Assembly (NCBI GenBank): GCA_011523635.1 | Contig: WTGI01000084.1 | Span: 51,154-115,153, forward strand | Origin: Acidimicrobiia bacterium | GTDB taxonomy: Bacteria > Actinomycetota > Acidimicrobiia > Spongiisociales > Spongiisociaceae | Length of the DNA: 64,000 nt | Reading direction: 5' to 3' | Shown here: one piece after another, positions 7,022 through 15,596 of the stretch | Position numbering within the stretch: the stretch's first letter is position 1 | How the letters are laid out: the number at the start of each line of letters is the position of its first letter | Made by a program: the position numbers and the translations under genes | Notes under the pieces: generated by a model | Told to the model about the DNA's origin: nothing | What the model saw: only the letters and a program-made list of their open reading frames with translations | Databases searched by the model: none

Positions 7022-8251
7022 TTACGGTCGAGCTAGGGCGAACCTGAGCGAGTTGAAGCCGCGCAGGACGAAACGTGGCGGTCGCACCGGTTGCTCGACC
7101 AACTCCAGCTCGGGGCAGCGGGTTGCGAGCCGGTCGAGCGCTATGTCCACCTCGAGGCGGGCCAGGGGCGCGCCCAGGCAATGATGGATTCCCCCGCCGA
7201 AGCTGACATGGGTCGGGTCGCCCCTTCCGATCCGGAAGGAGTTCGGGTCATCGAAGTGGCGGGGGTCGCGGTTGGCACATCCGAGAAGCACGGTCACCTG
7301 TTCGTACTGCCCGATCGTCTGCCCGCCGACCTCGTAGCTATCGGCGACCACCCATCGGTCGAAGGTCTGGATGGGCGCGTCCCAGCGGAACAGTTCCTCG
7401 GCGGCGGTCGCCGGGTCGACTTCGCCGCCGGTGAGGAGACCCCACTGGTCCGGATGCTGCATCAGTGCCAGCATTCCGTTGGCGAGCGTGTTGACCGAGG
7501 CCTCGTGGCCGGCGTTCAGCAGGGTGATGATCATCGACACGATCTGGGTGTCGGTCAACGTTCCGTCCTCGGTCTTCGCGGAGCACAGGGCGGTGATCAT
7601 GTCGTCGCGGGGCCGGGCACGCCGCCGGTCCATCAGGTCTCTGCAGTACTCGGCGAACTCCTCCGAGGCCGTCACTGCGGCGCGGGTGTCCGCCTCGGTG
7701 ATGTTGTATTCGTACATCCGGGTGATCCGGCTGGACCAGTCGAGCATCTGGCGCCAGTCCTCGGTCGGGGCGCCGAGTAGCTCGGCTATCACCTGGACGG
7801 ACAGGGGCGCCGCGTAGTCGTTGACCAGATCGAAGCGGCCTCGCTCGACGATCGGGTCGAGCAGGCGGTCGGCCAGATCGCCGATGCGCGGTCGCAGGCC
7901 GGCTAGCCGCCGCATCGTGAAGGCTGTGGAGACCAGTCGGCGGAGCTTGGTGTGGTTGGGCGGCTCCAACCACACGAGAGCCCAATGTTCCACCTCGTAA
8001 TAGGGCTCCAGGCCGTCGCGGAGCGGGGGGAGTCCCCAGGCCTCCCGGTCCACCGTGGGTTGGTCGATCCGGCCGAGCCGGCGGTCGCGCAAAGCCCGAC
8101 GGACATCGTCGTGGCGGGTCAGGAACCAGATCGGCCGCTCACCGGCGCGGCCCGGACCGCGGAAGACCGGTGTCTCCTCGCGGATCCGGTCGAGCACCGG
8201 ATAGGGGTCGCGGAGGAACTCGGGGTCGTAGGCGTCGAGGACGAACGTCAT
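7022..8251 (-). CDS. Cytochrome P450
   Basis: A soluble bacterial class I-type P450 of 409 residues, expected to hydroxylate a small organic substrate using electrons from a ferredoxin system (none is encoded nearby). Visible landmarks are the I-helix AGHEAS (247-252), the K-helix ExxR in EELFRW (Glu286, Arg289), and the heme loop FGGGIHHCLG with the thiolate ligand Cys358. Odd point: the I-helix Thr that usually follows the acidic residue (AGHET) is Ala251 followed by Ser252, as in some atypical P450s. The substrate is unknown. It lies upstream of the PPC lipoprotein on the same strand but 149 bp away. Confidence 0.93.
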   Translation of the reverse strand: MTFVLDAYDPEFLRDPYPVLDRIREETPVFRGPGRAGERPIWFLTRHDDVRRALRDRRLGRIDQPTVDREAWGLPPLRDGLEPYYEVEHWALVWLEPPNHTKLRRLVSTAFTMRRLAGLRPRIGDLADRLLDPIVERGRFDLVNDYAAPLSVQVIAELLGAPTEDWRQMLDWSSRITRMYEYNITEADTRAAVTASEEFAEYCRDLMDRRRARPRDDMITALCSAKTEDGTLTDTQIVSMIITLLNAGHEASVNTLANGMLALMQHPDQWGLLTGGEVDPATAAEELFRWDAPIQTFDRWVVADSYEVGGQTIGQYEQVTVLLGCANRDPRHFDDPNSFRIGRGDPTHVSFGGGIHHCLGAPLARLEVDIALDRLATRCPELELVEQPVRPPRFVLRGFNSLRFALARP

Positions 8252-8310
8252 TGACGAACCGTAACAAACGCGTTGCTCCCGCGGGGTGAACGCGTCGCGT
8301 GGAAGGCGGT

Positions 8311-9753
8311 TCAGTCCACGAGTGGCCAGACGGCGTAGGTGGAAGCGCCGACGCCCGCTTCGAACTCGGCCGCGGCCGCGTCGATCCTCCGGTAGGCCTC
8401 TCCGCTGTCGAAGCGGGTGAATACGCCTCCGTCGAGGATGGGCTCCCCGTCGACGAATACGGTGTCCACGGTGCTGGACGCCCGGAAGTAGACGAGATTG
8501 TCCACGGGATCGCGGAACCGGGGGTGCGCCTCCGGTCTGTCCAGCCGGTGAACAACCAGGTCGGCGCGCTTGCCTACCTCGATCGATCCGATCTCGTCCT
8601 CGAGACCCAGCGCCCTCGCGCCATGGAGGGTGGCCATCTCCAGGACGGTCTCGCCGGTGAGAACCGGCAGCTCACCCCGGAATTCACGGAACCCCACCGC
8701 TGCAAGGTAGGCCTGGCGCAGCACGTCCCGGCGTCCGCTGTAGCCATCCGAGCCGAGAGCCACAGGGACTCCCTTGGCCAGCATCTCCGGGAAGGACCCG
8801 ACCCGGATGGCGCCCATGCCCCGCCTGAGAGATGCGGCCGGGCAGTGCACCACCCGGGTACCGGAGTCGGCGACCAGGTCCACCTCCCGCGCCGACAGAT
8901 GGTTCATGTGTACGAGGGTCAGGTTCTCGTCCAGGACGCCGATGTCTGCTAGATGCTCGATGGGGCGGCATCCGTACAGGGCCTCGGAGATCGTCACCTC
9001 CTCAGGGTCCCACGACTGGTGCATGATCATCGGGGCCCCGTGTTTGCGGGCCAGGGCCTGGGCCTGGACCAGCAAATCGTCGGAGCACCGCATGCAGCCG
9101 TACATGGTCGCTCCTGCCCGGACCCGGCCGCCGTTGCGGAACGGGTAGCGGGTCATCTGCTCCTCCAGCCGTTCCACGCACTCCCCGGTCGGAGTCCGCA
9201 GTGTTTCCGCCTCTTCGTCGGACATTGCCCCGGCGGAAGTGTCGCGACCGGGTACTTGCGGGTTGAAATCGAGCATCCGGTGTCCCGGCACTCCCCGCAT
9301 CCCGACCTTCTCGATTGCCCGTACGGTCTCCTCCAGGAAGAACGAGCCGCCGGTGTCGCTGTAGGCGGTGGTGCCGTTGGTCACCATCTCCATGCACGAG
9401 AGCAGGGCGCCCAGATGGTCGGCCTCGGCACTGCGGTGTGTGAACAGCCAGTCGTCCACCGCCTCGTAGTCGGCGTGGTCCTTGGGGGCGATGCCACGGC
9501 TGAGTTCGGAGCTGCCGGCATGGACGTGCGCGTCGACCAGTCCTGGATGCACGAGTGCTCCCCCCAGGTCGCGGATGGCTGTGGCGTCCGTCCGGAGCGC
9601 TAAGGCACGGTCGGGACCCACGTCCGCTATTCGCCCGTTGTCGACGGCGACCGCCCCGTCGACCAGGATCCGCCGGTTTGGATCCATGGTGATGATGCGA
9701 CCGTGGCGGAGAAGCAGGTCAACCGGTTTGTCGTTGCTGTTCCCGCGTTTCAT
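8311..9753 (-). CDS. Metal-dependent amidohydrolase (MTA/SAH deaminase - atrazine chlorohydrolase-like)
   Basis: A 480-residue amidohydrolase-superfamily enzyme with the N- and C-terminal beta-sandwich flanking a TIM barrel. Metal ligands are visible: the HxH motif in LVHPGLVDAHVHAG, His in MIMHQSW, His in LTLVHMNHLSA, and the Asp in VALGSDGYS. The subgroup includes deaminases of methylthioadenosine/S-adenosylhomocysteine, guanine and triazines; the substrate here cannot be named. The start ATG at 9753 (MKRGNSND) is preceded by GGAGG, which favours it over upstream in-frame codons. It is divergent from the phosphotriesterase-like gene at 9865, with a 111-bp shared promoter region. Confidence 0.88.
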   Translation of the reverse strand: MKRGNSNDKPVDLLLRHGRIITMDPNRRILVDGAVAVDNGRIADVGPDRALALRTDATAIRDLGGALVHPGLVDAHVHAGSSELSRGIAPKDHADYEAVDDWLFTHRSAEADHLGALLSCMEMVTNGTTAYSDTGGSFFLEETVRAIEKVGMRGVPGHRMLDFNPQVPGRDTSAGAMSDEEAETLRTPTGECVERLEEQMTRYPFRNGGRVRAGATMYGCMRCSDDLLVQAQALARKHGAPMIMHQSWDPEEVTISEALYGCRPIEHLADIGVLDENLTLVHMNHLSAREVDLVADSGTRVVHCPAASLRRGMGAIRVGSFPEMLAKGVPVALGSDGYSGRRDVLRQAYLAAVGFREFRGELPVLTGETVLEMATLHGARALGLEDEIGSIEVGKRADLVVHRLDRPEAHPRFRDPVDNLVYFRASSTVDTVFVDGEPILDGGVFTRFDSGEAYRRIDAAAAEFEAGVGASTYAVWPLVD

Positions 9754-9864
9754 GCATCCACCTCCAAGATCCCGGGCCTGTGGCTCCGTCCTCCGGCATG
9801 CCACGGCGCTCATCGGCCCGTTAGAGTCCCATTCGGCTCGCGACAGCCAACTGAGAGGGTTCGG

Positions 9865-10806
9865 ATGAACGACGCCGGAACGGTCATGACGGTACTTGGA
9901 CCGGTGCCGGCTCACGAACTCGGGTTCACCCTTCCCCACGAGCACATCTATTGCACCCTCCGCCATGCCGACTACCGCTACGACGTGGCCGATCAGTTCG
10001 TGGACGAGGAGGTGATGGCGGACGAGGTCGGGGCTTTCGCCGAGCTGGGGGGCGACACTATCTTCGACCTGAGCGTTCCTGACAACGGCCGATCCCCCGA
10101 ACGGTTGCGAACGTTGTCGGAGCGGACGGGTGTGCACTTCGTCATGGGCTGCGGCTGGTATCGCGGCAACTACTACCTGCCCGAGGAGCGGATCGACCGT
10201 CGACCGGCAAGCGCCCTCGCCGACGAGTTGATCCGGGAGATCACCGACGGCGTGGGCGACACCGGGATCCGTCCGGGCGTGATCGGTGAGATCGGATCCG
10301 AGAAGGACTGGGTGTCACCCGCCGAGGAAAGGGTGCTGCGGGCCGTCGCCCGGGCGCACAAGGCCACCGGTCTGGCAATCGGCGCGGTCCACGCCGTCGG
10401 ACCGGTCGCTCCGGAGCAGCTCACCATCCTCGAGGAGGAGGACGCGGACATGACCCGGGTGGCGGTCGCCCACTGCGATGCCTATCCACATCTCCGCTAC
10501 CTGCTCGGACTCATCGAGAGGGGTGTGTACATCATGTTCGACAACTGCGGCCAGTACAGGGGACTGGGTCAGTTCGAGAACCGGATCCTCGGTCTCATCG
10601 TGGAACTCGTGGACCGTGGCTTCGAGGACCGGCTGATGCTGTCCCACGATGTCTGCAAGCTCGGACAGCTGCGGATACACGGCGGTACCGGGTTCGTCTA
10701 CCTGTCCGAGACGTTCCTGCCGGCACTCTCCGCCAGAGGTGTACCGGACGAGACGATCAGGATCATCACCCATGACAACCCCCGGCGCTGGCTGACCGGA
10801 GCATGA
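9865..10806 (+). CDS. Phosphotriesterase-family hydrolase (paralog 1)
   Basis: 313 residues, TIM-barrel binuclear-metal hydrolase of the phosphotriesterase homology family. Ligands visible: HEH (His25, His27) in TLPHEHIYC, a Glu in GVIGEIGSE at the place of the carbamylated Lys of true phosphotriesterases, His in GAVHAV, His in VAHCD, and Asp in LSHDVC. The family includes lactonases and uncharacterised esterases; activity on organophosphates should not be assumed. Start ATG follows GAGAGGG. Its stop overlaps the aminotransferase start by four bases (ATGA), so the two are translationally coupled. Confidence 0.88.
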   Translation: MNDAGTVMTVLGPVPAHELGFTLPHEHIYCTLRHADYRYDVADQFVDEEVMADEVGAFAELGGDTIFDLSVPDNGRSPERLRTLSERTGVHFVMGCGWYRGNYYLPEERIDRRPASALADELIREITDGVGDTGIRPGVIGEIGSEKDWVSPAEERVLRAVARAHKATGLAIGAVHAVGPVAPEQLTILEEEDADMTRVAVAHCDAYPHLRYLLGLIERGVYIMFDNCGQYRGLGQFENRILGLIVELVDRGFEDRLMLSHDVCKLGQLRIHGGTGFVYLSETFLPALSARGVPDETIRIITHDNPRRWLTGA

Positions 10807-12104
10807 GCACCGGCGAGCGCCTCCTGGGCTGGTACCAGGCCGTCGTCGACGAGTACCGCCGGATCACACCCCGGTCGGCGGCCCTGTTCGTACGCGGCGG
10901 AGGGGTCCTCCCGGGTGGCGACACCCGCTACTCGATCACCACCCGCCCGCATCCTCCCTACTTCGAGCGCGGTGAGGGCCCCTACATTTGGGACGTGGAC
11001 GGGAACCGCCGGCTCGACCTCAACAACAACTCGACGGCGCTGGTCCACGGCCACGCCCATCCGGAGATCGTGGCGGCGGTCCGCTCCCAGGCCCGGTCGG
11101 GGACCGCCTGGGGTGGGCACAACCCGATCGAGGTCGATTGGGCGCAGTTGATCTGTGAACGGGTTCCCTCGATCGAGCGGGTGCGCTTCGCCAACTCGGG
11201 CACCGAGGCCAACATGCACATGCTGAAGGTGGCGCGGGCCTTCACCGGCCGGGATCTCGTCCTCAAGCTGGACGGCGCGTACCACGGGACCTACGACGCT
11301 TTCGAGTTCGCAGCCACACAGGACGGCCGCCTAGCGCCCAGCACCGGGGGAGTGCCCGCCAACCTGTCGGAGAACATCGTCCTGGGCGCCTGGGGCGATA
11401 CGGATGGTGTCGCCGCTCTGATACGGGAGAACGCCGACCGCCTGGCCGCGGTGATCCTCACCCCCTTCCGCTCGGCGGGCGGGTTCGCCCATCCTCCCGA
11501 GGGCTTCCTGGAGACGTTGAGGGCGGTGACGGCGGACGAGGGAGTGCTCCTCCTGTTCGACGAGGTCATCTCCCTCCGCCTCGCGATGGGGGGCGCGCAG
11601 GACCGCTACGGAGTGGTGCCCGACATGACCGCCCTCGGCAAGCTGATCGGGGGCGGCCTCCCGGTGGGCGCCTTCGGGGGGAGGGCCGACATCATGGCGG
11701 TGACCGACCCCTTGGGTGACATGAAGGTGGCCCTGGCAGGTACCTTCAACGCCAACCCGATGACCGCCGCGGCTGGCGTCGCCGGCCTGCGCCTGCTGAC
11801 GCCTGAGGTCCACGAACGGATCGACTACCTCGGCCGTGGGCTGCGGGAGGGGTTGTCCGCAGCGGTGGCCGAACGCGAGCTGCCGCTCCGGGTGGAGGGT
11901 GGCGGTTCCCTGCTCACCCTGGCCTGCGATCCGGAGGTGACCCGGCCGGACGTGCTGATGACCGGCCTCAGCCTGGCCTTCGGCAACCGGGGTGTCTTCG
12001 GCTTCCCGTTCGTGTCCACCTCCTCGGTGATGGAGGAAGAGCACGTGGAAGACGTCTTGAAGTCGGCCGCTGCCGTCTTAGACCAGGTGGCAGAGGCTCT
12101 CTAG
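10803..12104 (+). CDS. Class III PLP-dependent aminotransferase (glutamate-1-semialdehyde aminomutase-like)
   Basis: 433 residues. The fold-type I class III signature is clear: LLLFDEVISLRLAMGGAQ with the PLP-pyridine Asp, followed by MTALGKLIGGGLPVGAFGG containing the Schiff-base Lys at about residue 280. The region FANSGTEANMHMLKVARAFTGRD is the cofactor phosphate-binding part and resembles glutamate-1-semialdehyde aminomutases. Because it is coupled to a phosphotriesterase-like hydrolase and not to heme genes, a catabolic transamination or aminomutase role is more likely; the substrate is unknown. The stop TAG at 12102-12104 is formed by the first bases of the repeat element that follows. 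Confidence 0.88.
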   Translation: MSTGERLLGWYQAVVDEYRRITPRSAALFVRGGGVLPGGDTRYSITTRPHPPYFERGEGPYIWDVDGNRRLDLNNNSTALVHGHAHPEIVAAVRSQARSGTAWGGHNPIEVDWAQLICERVPSIERVRFANSGTEANMHMLKVARAFTGRDLVLKLDGAYHGTYDAFEFAATQDGRLAPSTGGVPANLSENIVLGAWGDTDGVAALIRENADRLAAVILTPFRSAGGFAHPPEGFLETLRAVTADEGVLLLFDEVISLRLAMGGAQDRYGVVPDMTALGKLIGGGLPVGAFGGRADIMAVTDPLGDMKVALAGTFNANPMTAAAGVAGLRLLTPEVHERIDYLGRGLREGLSAAVAERELPLRVEGGGSLLTLACDPEVTRPDVLMTGLSLAFGNRGVFGFPFVSTSSVMEEEHVEDVLKSAAAVLDQVAEAL

Positions 12105-12307
12105 GCCTGATTATTCCTGTTCCCAGCACACCAACGCGGATCAGGCCACTTCAACCACATATCTCGCAAGCGGCCACACTCCACCCTGCGGTTGATTCCG
12201 CACCGACTGGAAGACGGGGCTATCAGATGGTTGTAACCCCAGGCCAGGAGCACGAAGGATCCATTCCGGTCACCCGGACAGACCCCCACCATGAATAATC
12301 GGGGCTA
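12102..12307 (+). repeat. 206-bp dispersed element with terminal inverted repeats, copy 2
   Basis: Inverted relative to the copy at 4279-4483. Ends are TAGGCCTGATTATTCCTG and the complement of TAGCCCCGATTATTCATG. Conserved blocks include TGTTCCCAGCACACCAAC, GGATCAGGCCACTT and CATGAATAATC. As in copy 1, the terminal TAG serves as the stop codon of the upstream gene and the element lies between convergent genes. The remaining 105 bp up to 12412 show no recognisable feature. Confidence 0.75.
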
Positions 12308-12412
12308 GGTCGGAGCCCGGTAGCACGCACACCCGATTCCGGGCTCGGCATGCACCCGGATCGAACCAAGTCAGCCCCAAGCGCTGTGCTGCATGCTCCG
12401 TGCCTGTCCGGT

Positions 12413-12841
12413 TCAGGATCGGGCGTCGAGACAATCCGGCGCTGCTCGGCTCTCCGCCCAGCGCAGGATCTTGCTATCTGAGGTGACCAACCGGCGCCCG
12501 GTGAGAATGGCAGCCGCGGTGATGAGTTGGTCGGCCGGGCCGGCATGAAAGCCGTCCCGTATCTCCAGAGAGCCCGCCAGGACCGACATCTCCGATGTCA
12601 CGGGTATCTCATGCAGACCCTGGTCCAGCAGGCTGCGGAGCCATAGTCCGGGATCTTTCCTGAGGTCGATCCTCCCATCCCAGTGGAGCCGCGCTATCTC
12701 GAGCATCGAGACGGATGAGAACCTCAGGGAGCCGGCCGAAGCGGCATCTTCGATGGCGGTCCTAGCCCTAGGTCCCAGGCTCGGGCTGTCTCGCGACATC
12801 CAGAGCAACGCATCCGTATCGAGGATGAGGTTCACATTCAA
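12413..12841 (-). CDS. vapC: PIN-domain toxin (VapC family)
   Basis: A type II toxin ribonuclease of about 141 residues. The PIN acidic residues are visible: Asp in LILDTDALLW near the N-terminus, Glu in SMLEIARLHW, Asp in GPADQLITAAA, and Asp in LVTSDSKIL. The listed start is TTG overlapping the antitoxin stop; a GTG two codons later (12835) gives the more typical N-terminus MNLILDTDALLW and may be used. It is translationally coupled to the upstream Phd-like antitoxin, the standard arrangement. The cellular RNA target is unknown. Confidence 0.92.
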   Translation of the reverse strand: MNVNLILDTDALLWMSRDSPSLGPRARTAIEDAASAGSLRFSSVSMLEIARLHWDGRIDLRKDPGLWLRSLLDQGLHEIPVTSEMSVLAGSLEIRDGFHAGPADQLITAAAILTGRRLVTSDSKILRWAESRAAPDCLDARS

Positions 12842-13128
12842 CGCTGGTCGTTGCTTGGAAGGCCGGTCAGGACTCGTTCAGGGTCGGAGACGACATGCCA
12901 GTCCTCAGGTGGCACGGCCGGCTCGGTCAAATCGGTGCCGATGCGGATATCGTCGCTCCACCCGATGACGCTTGCCTCGGATGACGCTACCGCCGGCACT
13001 ACGGCTGCGACGGGTCGTCCGTGCTTGGTGACAATGAGTTTCTCACCCGTGGCGTGGACCTCGTCCAGCAGTTTCAGGCATCGGTCACGAAACTGGGCGG
13101 CGGGGATGGTTCGGGTGCTGGCCCCCAT
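12838..13128 (-). CDS. Phd/YefM-type antitoxin of the VapC pair
   Basis: 96 residues. The N-terminal DNA-binding part is Phd/YefM-like (IPAAQFRDRCLKLLDEV, then EKLIVTKHGRPVAAVVP). The acidic C-terminal tail (DLTEPAVPPEDWHVVSDPE) would wrap the toxin. The ATG at 13128 is chosen because GGAGGG lies seven bases upstream and because it gives the usual family length. It is the first gene of the pair and would autoregulate from the promoter just upstream. Confidence 0.9.
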   Translation of the reverse strand: MGASTRTIPAAQFRDRCLKLLDEVHATGEKLIVTKHGRPVAAVVPAVASSEASVIGWSDDIRIGTDLTEPAVPPEDWHVVSDPERVLTGLPSNDQR

Positions 13129-13159
13129 ACAGTTCCCTCCAAGAAATATTGTACAGAAG

Positions 13160-13165
13160 ATTATA
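13160..13165 (-). promoter_or_regulatory. Putative -10 element of the toxin-antitoxin promoter
   Basis: On the minus strand a perfect TATAAT occurs 31 bases before the antitoxin ATG, in an AT-rich patch within otherwise GC-rich DNA. TGTACA, a palindrome, lies just downstream and could be an operator half. No convincing -35 hexamer is seen. Confidence 0.45.
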
Positions 13166-13319
13166 GCCACTTCGTACCGTATGCGGCATCCGTACGCCTT
13201 GGGTGGTAACGCTCAGATGTCGCTTGCGGACAGCCATTCTCCGTATCGGCCCACATGGTGACCATGCGGGGGATGGAGGAGCGAAGTTGGCGCTACCGCA
13301 AAGGGCCATCCTCATACCC

Positions 13320-13898
13320 TCATTGCCGTTGCGTCAGCGTCAGGAGCCACTCGTCAGCAGCCTTCGGCGAGCGCAGGTGGACCAAGTCGAGATGAGCATG
13401 GTCCGGATGGGCCAGGGCCGCTGGTATCGACCGGCGTCGCCGCCAGTGGGTCTTCAATGCCCATAGGAATAACGACTGACGGCTGAAGAAGTGCCACCAT
13501 ATACGTTCCCTGTTGCCGTGCCACAGCTGTTCCCGAAGGAACCCACGACGCATCGTCCTCCAGAACAACCTCCACAGGACCACGCGTATCGGGTAGTCCA
13601 GCCATATCAACATGGTTGCCTTGGGCCAAACGACATCCCGTGCGAGGCTGTAGTTTCCGTCTCCGACCCACCTGTCGCCTCGCAGCTGCTGCCGTAACCG
13701 TGTTCTAAACACGTCGTCGGGTGTCTCTGTCCAATCCGGCCCATGGCGAATGGCATCGAACTCGATGTGATCCATGTCGAGCGCCTGAGCAATCGTCTTT
13801 GCCATCGTTGTCTTGCCAGCGCCGGTAGTACCGACCAGGACAAGGCGGTCGTTATTCCGCGGACGGCGTTCGGCGTCGGGGCCTTGCGAGTCAGTCAT
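13320..13898 (-). CDS. P-loop kinase-like protein (adenylate kinase / FlaR topology-modulation-like)
   Basis: 192 residues from ATG 13898; in-frame upstream starts (to 13970) are possible. Walker A GTTGAGKTT lies near residue 27, followed by HIEFDAIRHGPDW, a substrate-loop pattern typical of the small FlaR/adenylate-kinase-like group. A Trp/Arg-rich segment WRLFWRTMRRGFLREQLWHGNRERIWW follows, characteristic of the same group. These are predicted nucleoside or nucleotide kinases with poorly defined substrates. It lies downstream of the D-aminoacylase gene on the same strand, but a functional link is not evident. Confidence 0.75.
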   Translation of the reverse strand: MTDSQGPDAERRPRNNDRLVLVGTTGAGKTTMAKTIAQALDMDHIEFDAIRHGPDWTETPDDVFRTRLRQQLRGDRWVGDGNYSLARDVVWPKATMLIWLDYPIRVVLWRLFWRTMRRGFLREQLWHGNRERIWWHFFSRQSLFLWALKTHWRRRRSIPAALAHPDHAHLDLVHLRSPKAADEWLLTLTQRQ

Positions 13899-13979
13899 GT
13901 CCTTGACGGTGGATGCGCTGCCTGTGAGATCCGACTGTGCCATTTCGATGCGGACTTGCGGCGCAGCCAAGCCAACCAG

Positions 13980-15566
13980 TTAGCCGTTCTTACGGGCGAT
14001 CTGGCCCCGGCGTTCTCCGGTAGGGCCGTTCGGGTCTACCGCGACCGCCCCGCTGACGATTACCCAGTCGATGCCGGAGGGTGCGAGCTCGGGCTGGTCG
14101 TAGGTCGCCCGGTCGATCACCCGGTCGGGGTCGAAAGCGACCAGGTCGGCTCGCTGTCCCGGCGCTATCTCACCTCGGTCGTCCAGCCCGACCCGCCGTG
14201 CCGCCCGGAACGAGAGCCGGGCGATGGCTTCGCGTACCGTGACTACGCGATCCCTGATGGCGTAACCGCCCAGGAACCGGGGTGCGGTGCCCCACAGCCT
14301 CGGGTGGGGGGTGGCGGCGAAGACCGCGTCGCTACCCACCAGCATGGCCGGGTGCCGGGCGATGGCCTTGACGACGGATTCGTCGGCGTAATGGAGGATG
14401 ACCAGCGCGCTCATCCGGGTTTCCAGCAAGAGGTCGATGACCACCTGTTCGGGCTCGACCCCTCGGGCGGAGGCGATCTCGGCCAGCGTGCGCCCCATTG
14501 CGTCGCCGGGACCGTCGGGCCCGCAGTCGATCACGACGATTCCCTCCGGTCCGCACTGGTAGTAGAAGCTCTCGGGGCCCGCGTCCGGGTCACCGAGCGC
14601 CTGGAGGAGACGGTCCACCGTAGGGCGGTCCCGCAGCCGAGCTGTCATCTGCTTGACGCCACCGTCATGTGCCCACGGGGGTAGCAGGGCAGACAGCAGG
14701 GTCACACCGGCGCCGTAGGGATACTGGTCGAAGGTAATGTTGACCCCGTCCGCGGGCGCCCCGTCGATCATTTCCAGCAGCGGTTCCAGCTTCCACGCGT
14801 TGCGACGCCCCAGCACCTTCAAATGGGAGAGGTGAAGGGGCGCACCACTCCGGCGTGACACGTCGATCATCTCCTCGACCGCCTCCAGCAGGTTGTGGCT
14901 CTCGCCCCGCATGTGGACGGAGATCAGCCCGCCGAACCGGCCCGCCTCGGTGGCGACGGCCACGACCTCGTCGCGGTCCGCGTACGCGCCCGGCGTGTAC
15001 ACCAGGCCGAAGGAGATTCCCCACGCGCCCGCCTCCATGCCTCTGGCGACCTGGCGGCGCATGGCGCGCAATCCGTCGGCGCCGGGTGCCCGCTGGGCTC
15101 CTCCCAGCACGGCATCACGCACCGCTCCATGAGGGACGAACGGGCACAGGGTGATGGCGGGACGCGTTCCGTCCAGGGCGTCCAGGTACTCGCCGATGGA
15201 TCGCCAGGGCCACTTGGCAGGGCCTCTACCTTCCGACAGGGCCAGCTGTGTCATCCGATCGGCCAGACCCGCGTCCGTGACGGGCGCCGGCCCCATCCCG
15301 TCAGGGTTGATCAGTTCCGTCGTGAAGCCCTGGAGAAGCTTCGGCGTGAGGATCGGATCCTCAAACGTACGCAGAGCGCTGTGAGCGTGCATGTCCACGA
15401 ACCCGGGCGCCAGCGACAGTCCCTCGAGGTCGATGGTCCGGGTCGCTCCGTGCTGGAGTTCTGGGCCCACCGCTACTATGACGCCGTTGTCGATTGCGAC
15501 ATCTCCCGGCCCGGGCTCGGCGTCGCCGGGGTAGATCGTCGCATTCCGCAGGAGAAGGTCGACCAT
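13980..15566 (-). CDS. N-acyl-D-amino-acid deacylase / D-aminoacylase-like amidohydrolase
   Basis: 528 residues, amidohydrolase superfamily. The N-terminal metal motif is GFVDMHAHSA. Further markers are ISVHMRGES, LHLSHLKVLG, and the late Asp in MLVGSDAVFA, the order seen in D-aminoacylases and related N-acyl-D-amino acid hydrolases. It would release a D-amino acid (or related amine) from an N-acyl form in the cytoplasm; the substrate is inferred from family only. The ATG at 15566 is 30 bp from the start of the divergent ThDP enzyme gene, so each promoter must lie inside or over the other gene. Confidence 0.85.
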   Translation of the reverse strand: MVDLLLRNATIYPGDAEPGPGDVAIDNGVIVAVGPELQHGATRTIDLEGLSLAPGFVDMHAHSALRTFEDPILTPKLLQGFTTELINPDGMGPAPVTDAGLADRMTQLALSEGRGPAKWPWRSIGEYLDALDGTRPAITLCPFVPHGAVRDAVLGGAQRAPGADGLRAMRRQVARGMEAGAWGISFGLVYTPGAYADRDEVVAVATEAGRFGGLISVHMRGESHNLLEAVEEMIDVSRRSGAPLHLSHLKVLGRRNAWKLEPLLEMIDGAPADGVNITFDQYPYGAGVTLLSALLPPWAHDGGVKQMTARLRDRPTVDRLLQALGDPDAGPESFYYQCGPEGIVVIDCGPDGPGDAMGRTLAEIASARGVEPEQVVIDLLLETRMSALVILHYADESVVKAIARHPAMLVGSDAVFAATPHPRLWGTAPRFLGGYAIRDRVVTVREAIARLSFRAARRVGLDDRGEIAPGQRADLVAFDPDRVIDRATYDQPELAPSGIDWVIVSGAVAVDPNGPTGERRGQIARKNG

Positions 15567-15596
15567 GTACCGAGCCTACCCCGGGGAGAGGTCGCG

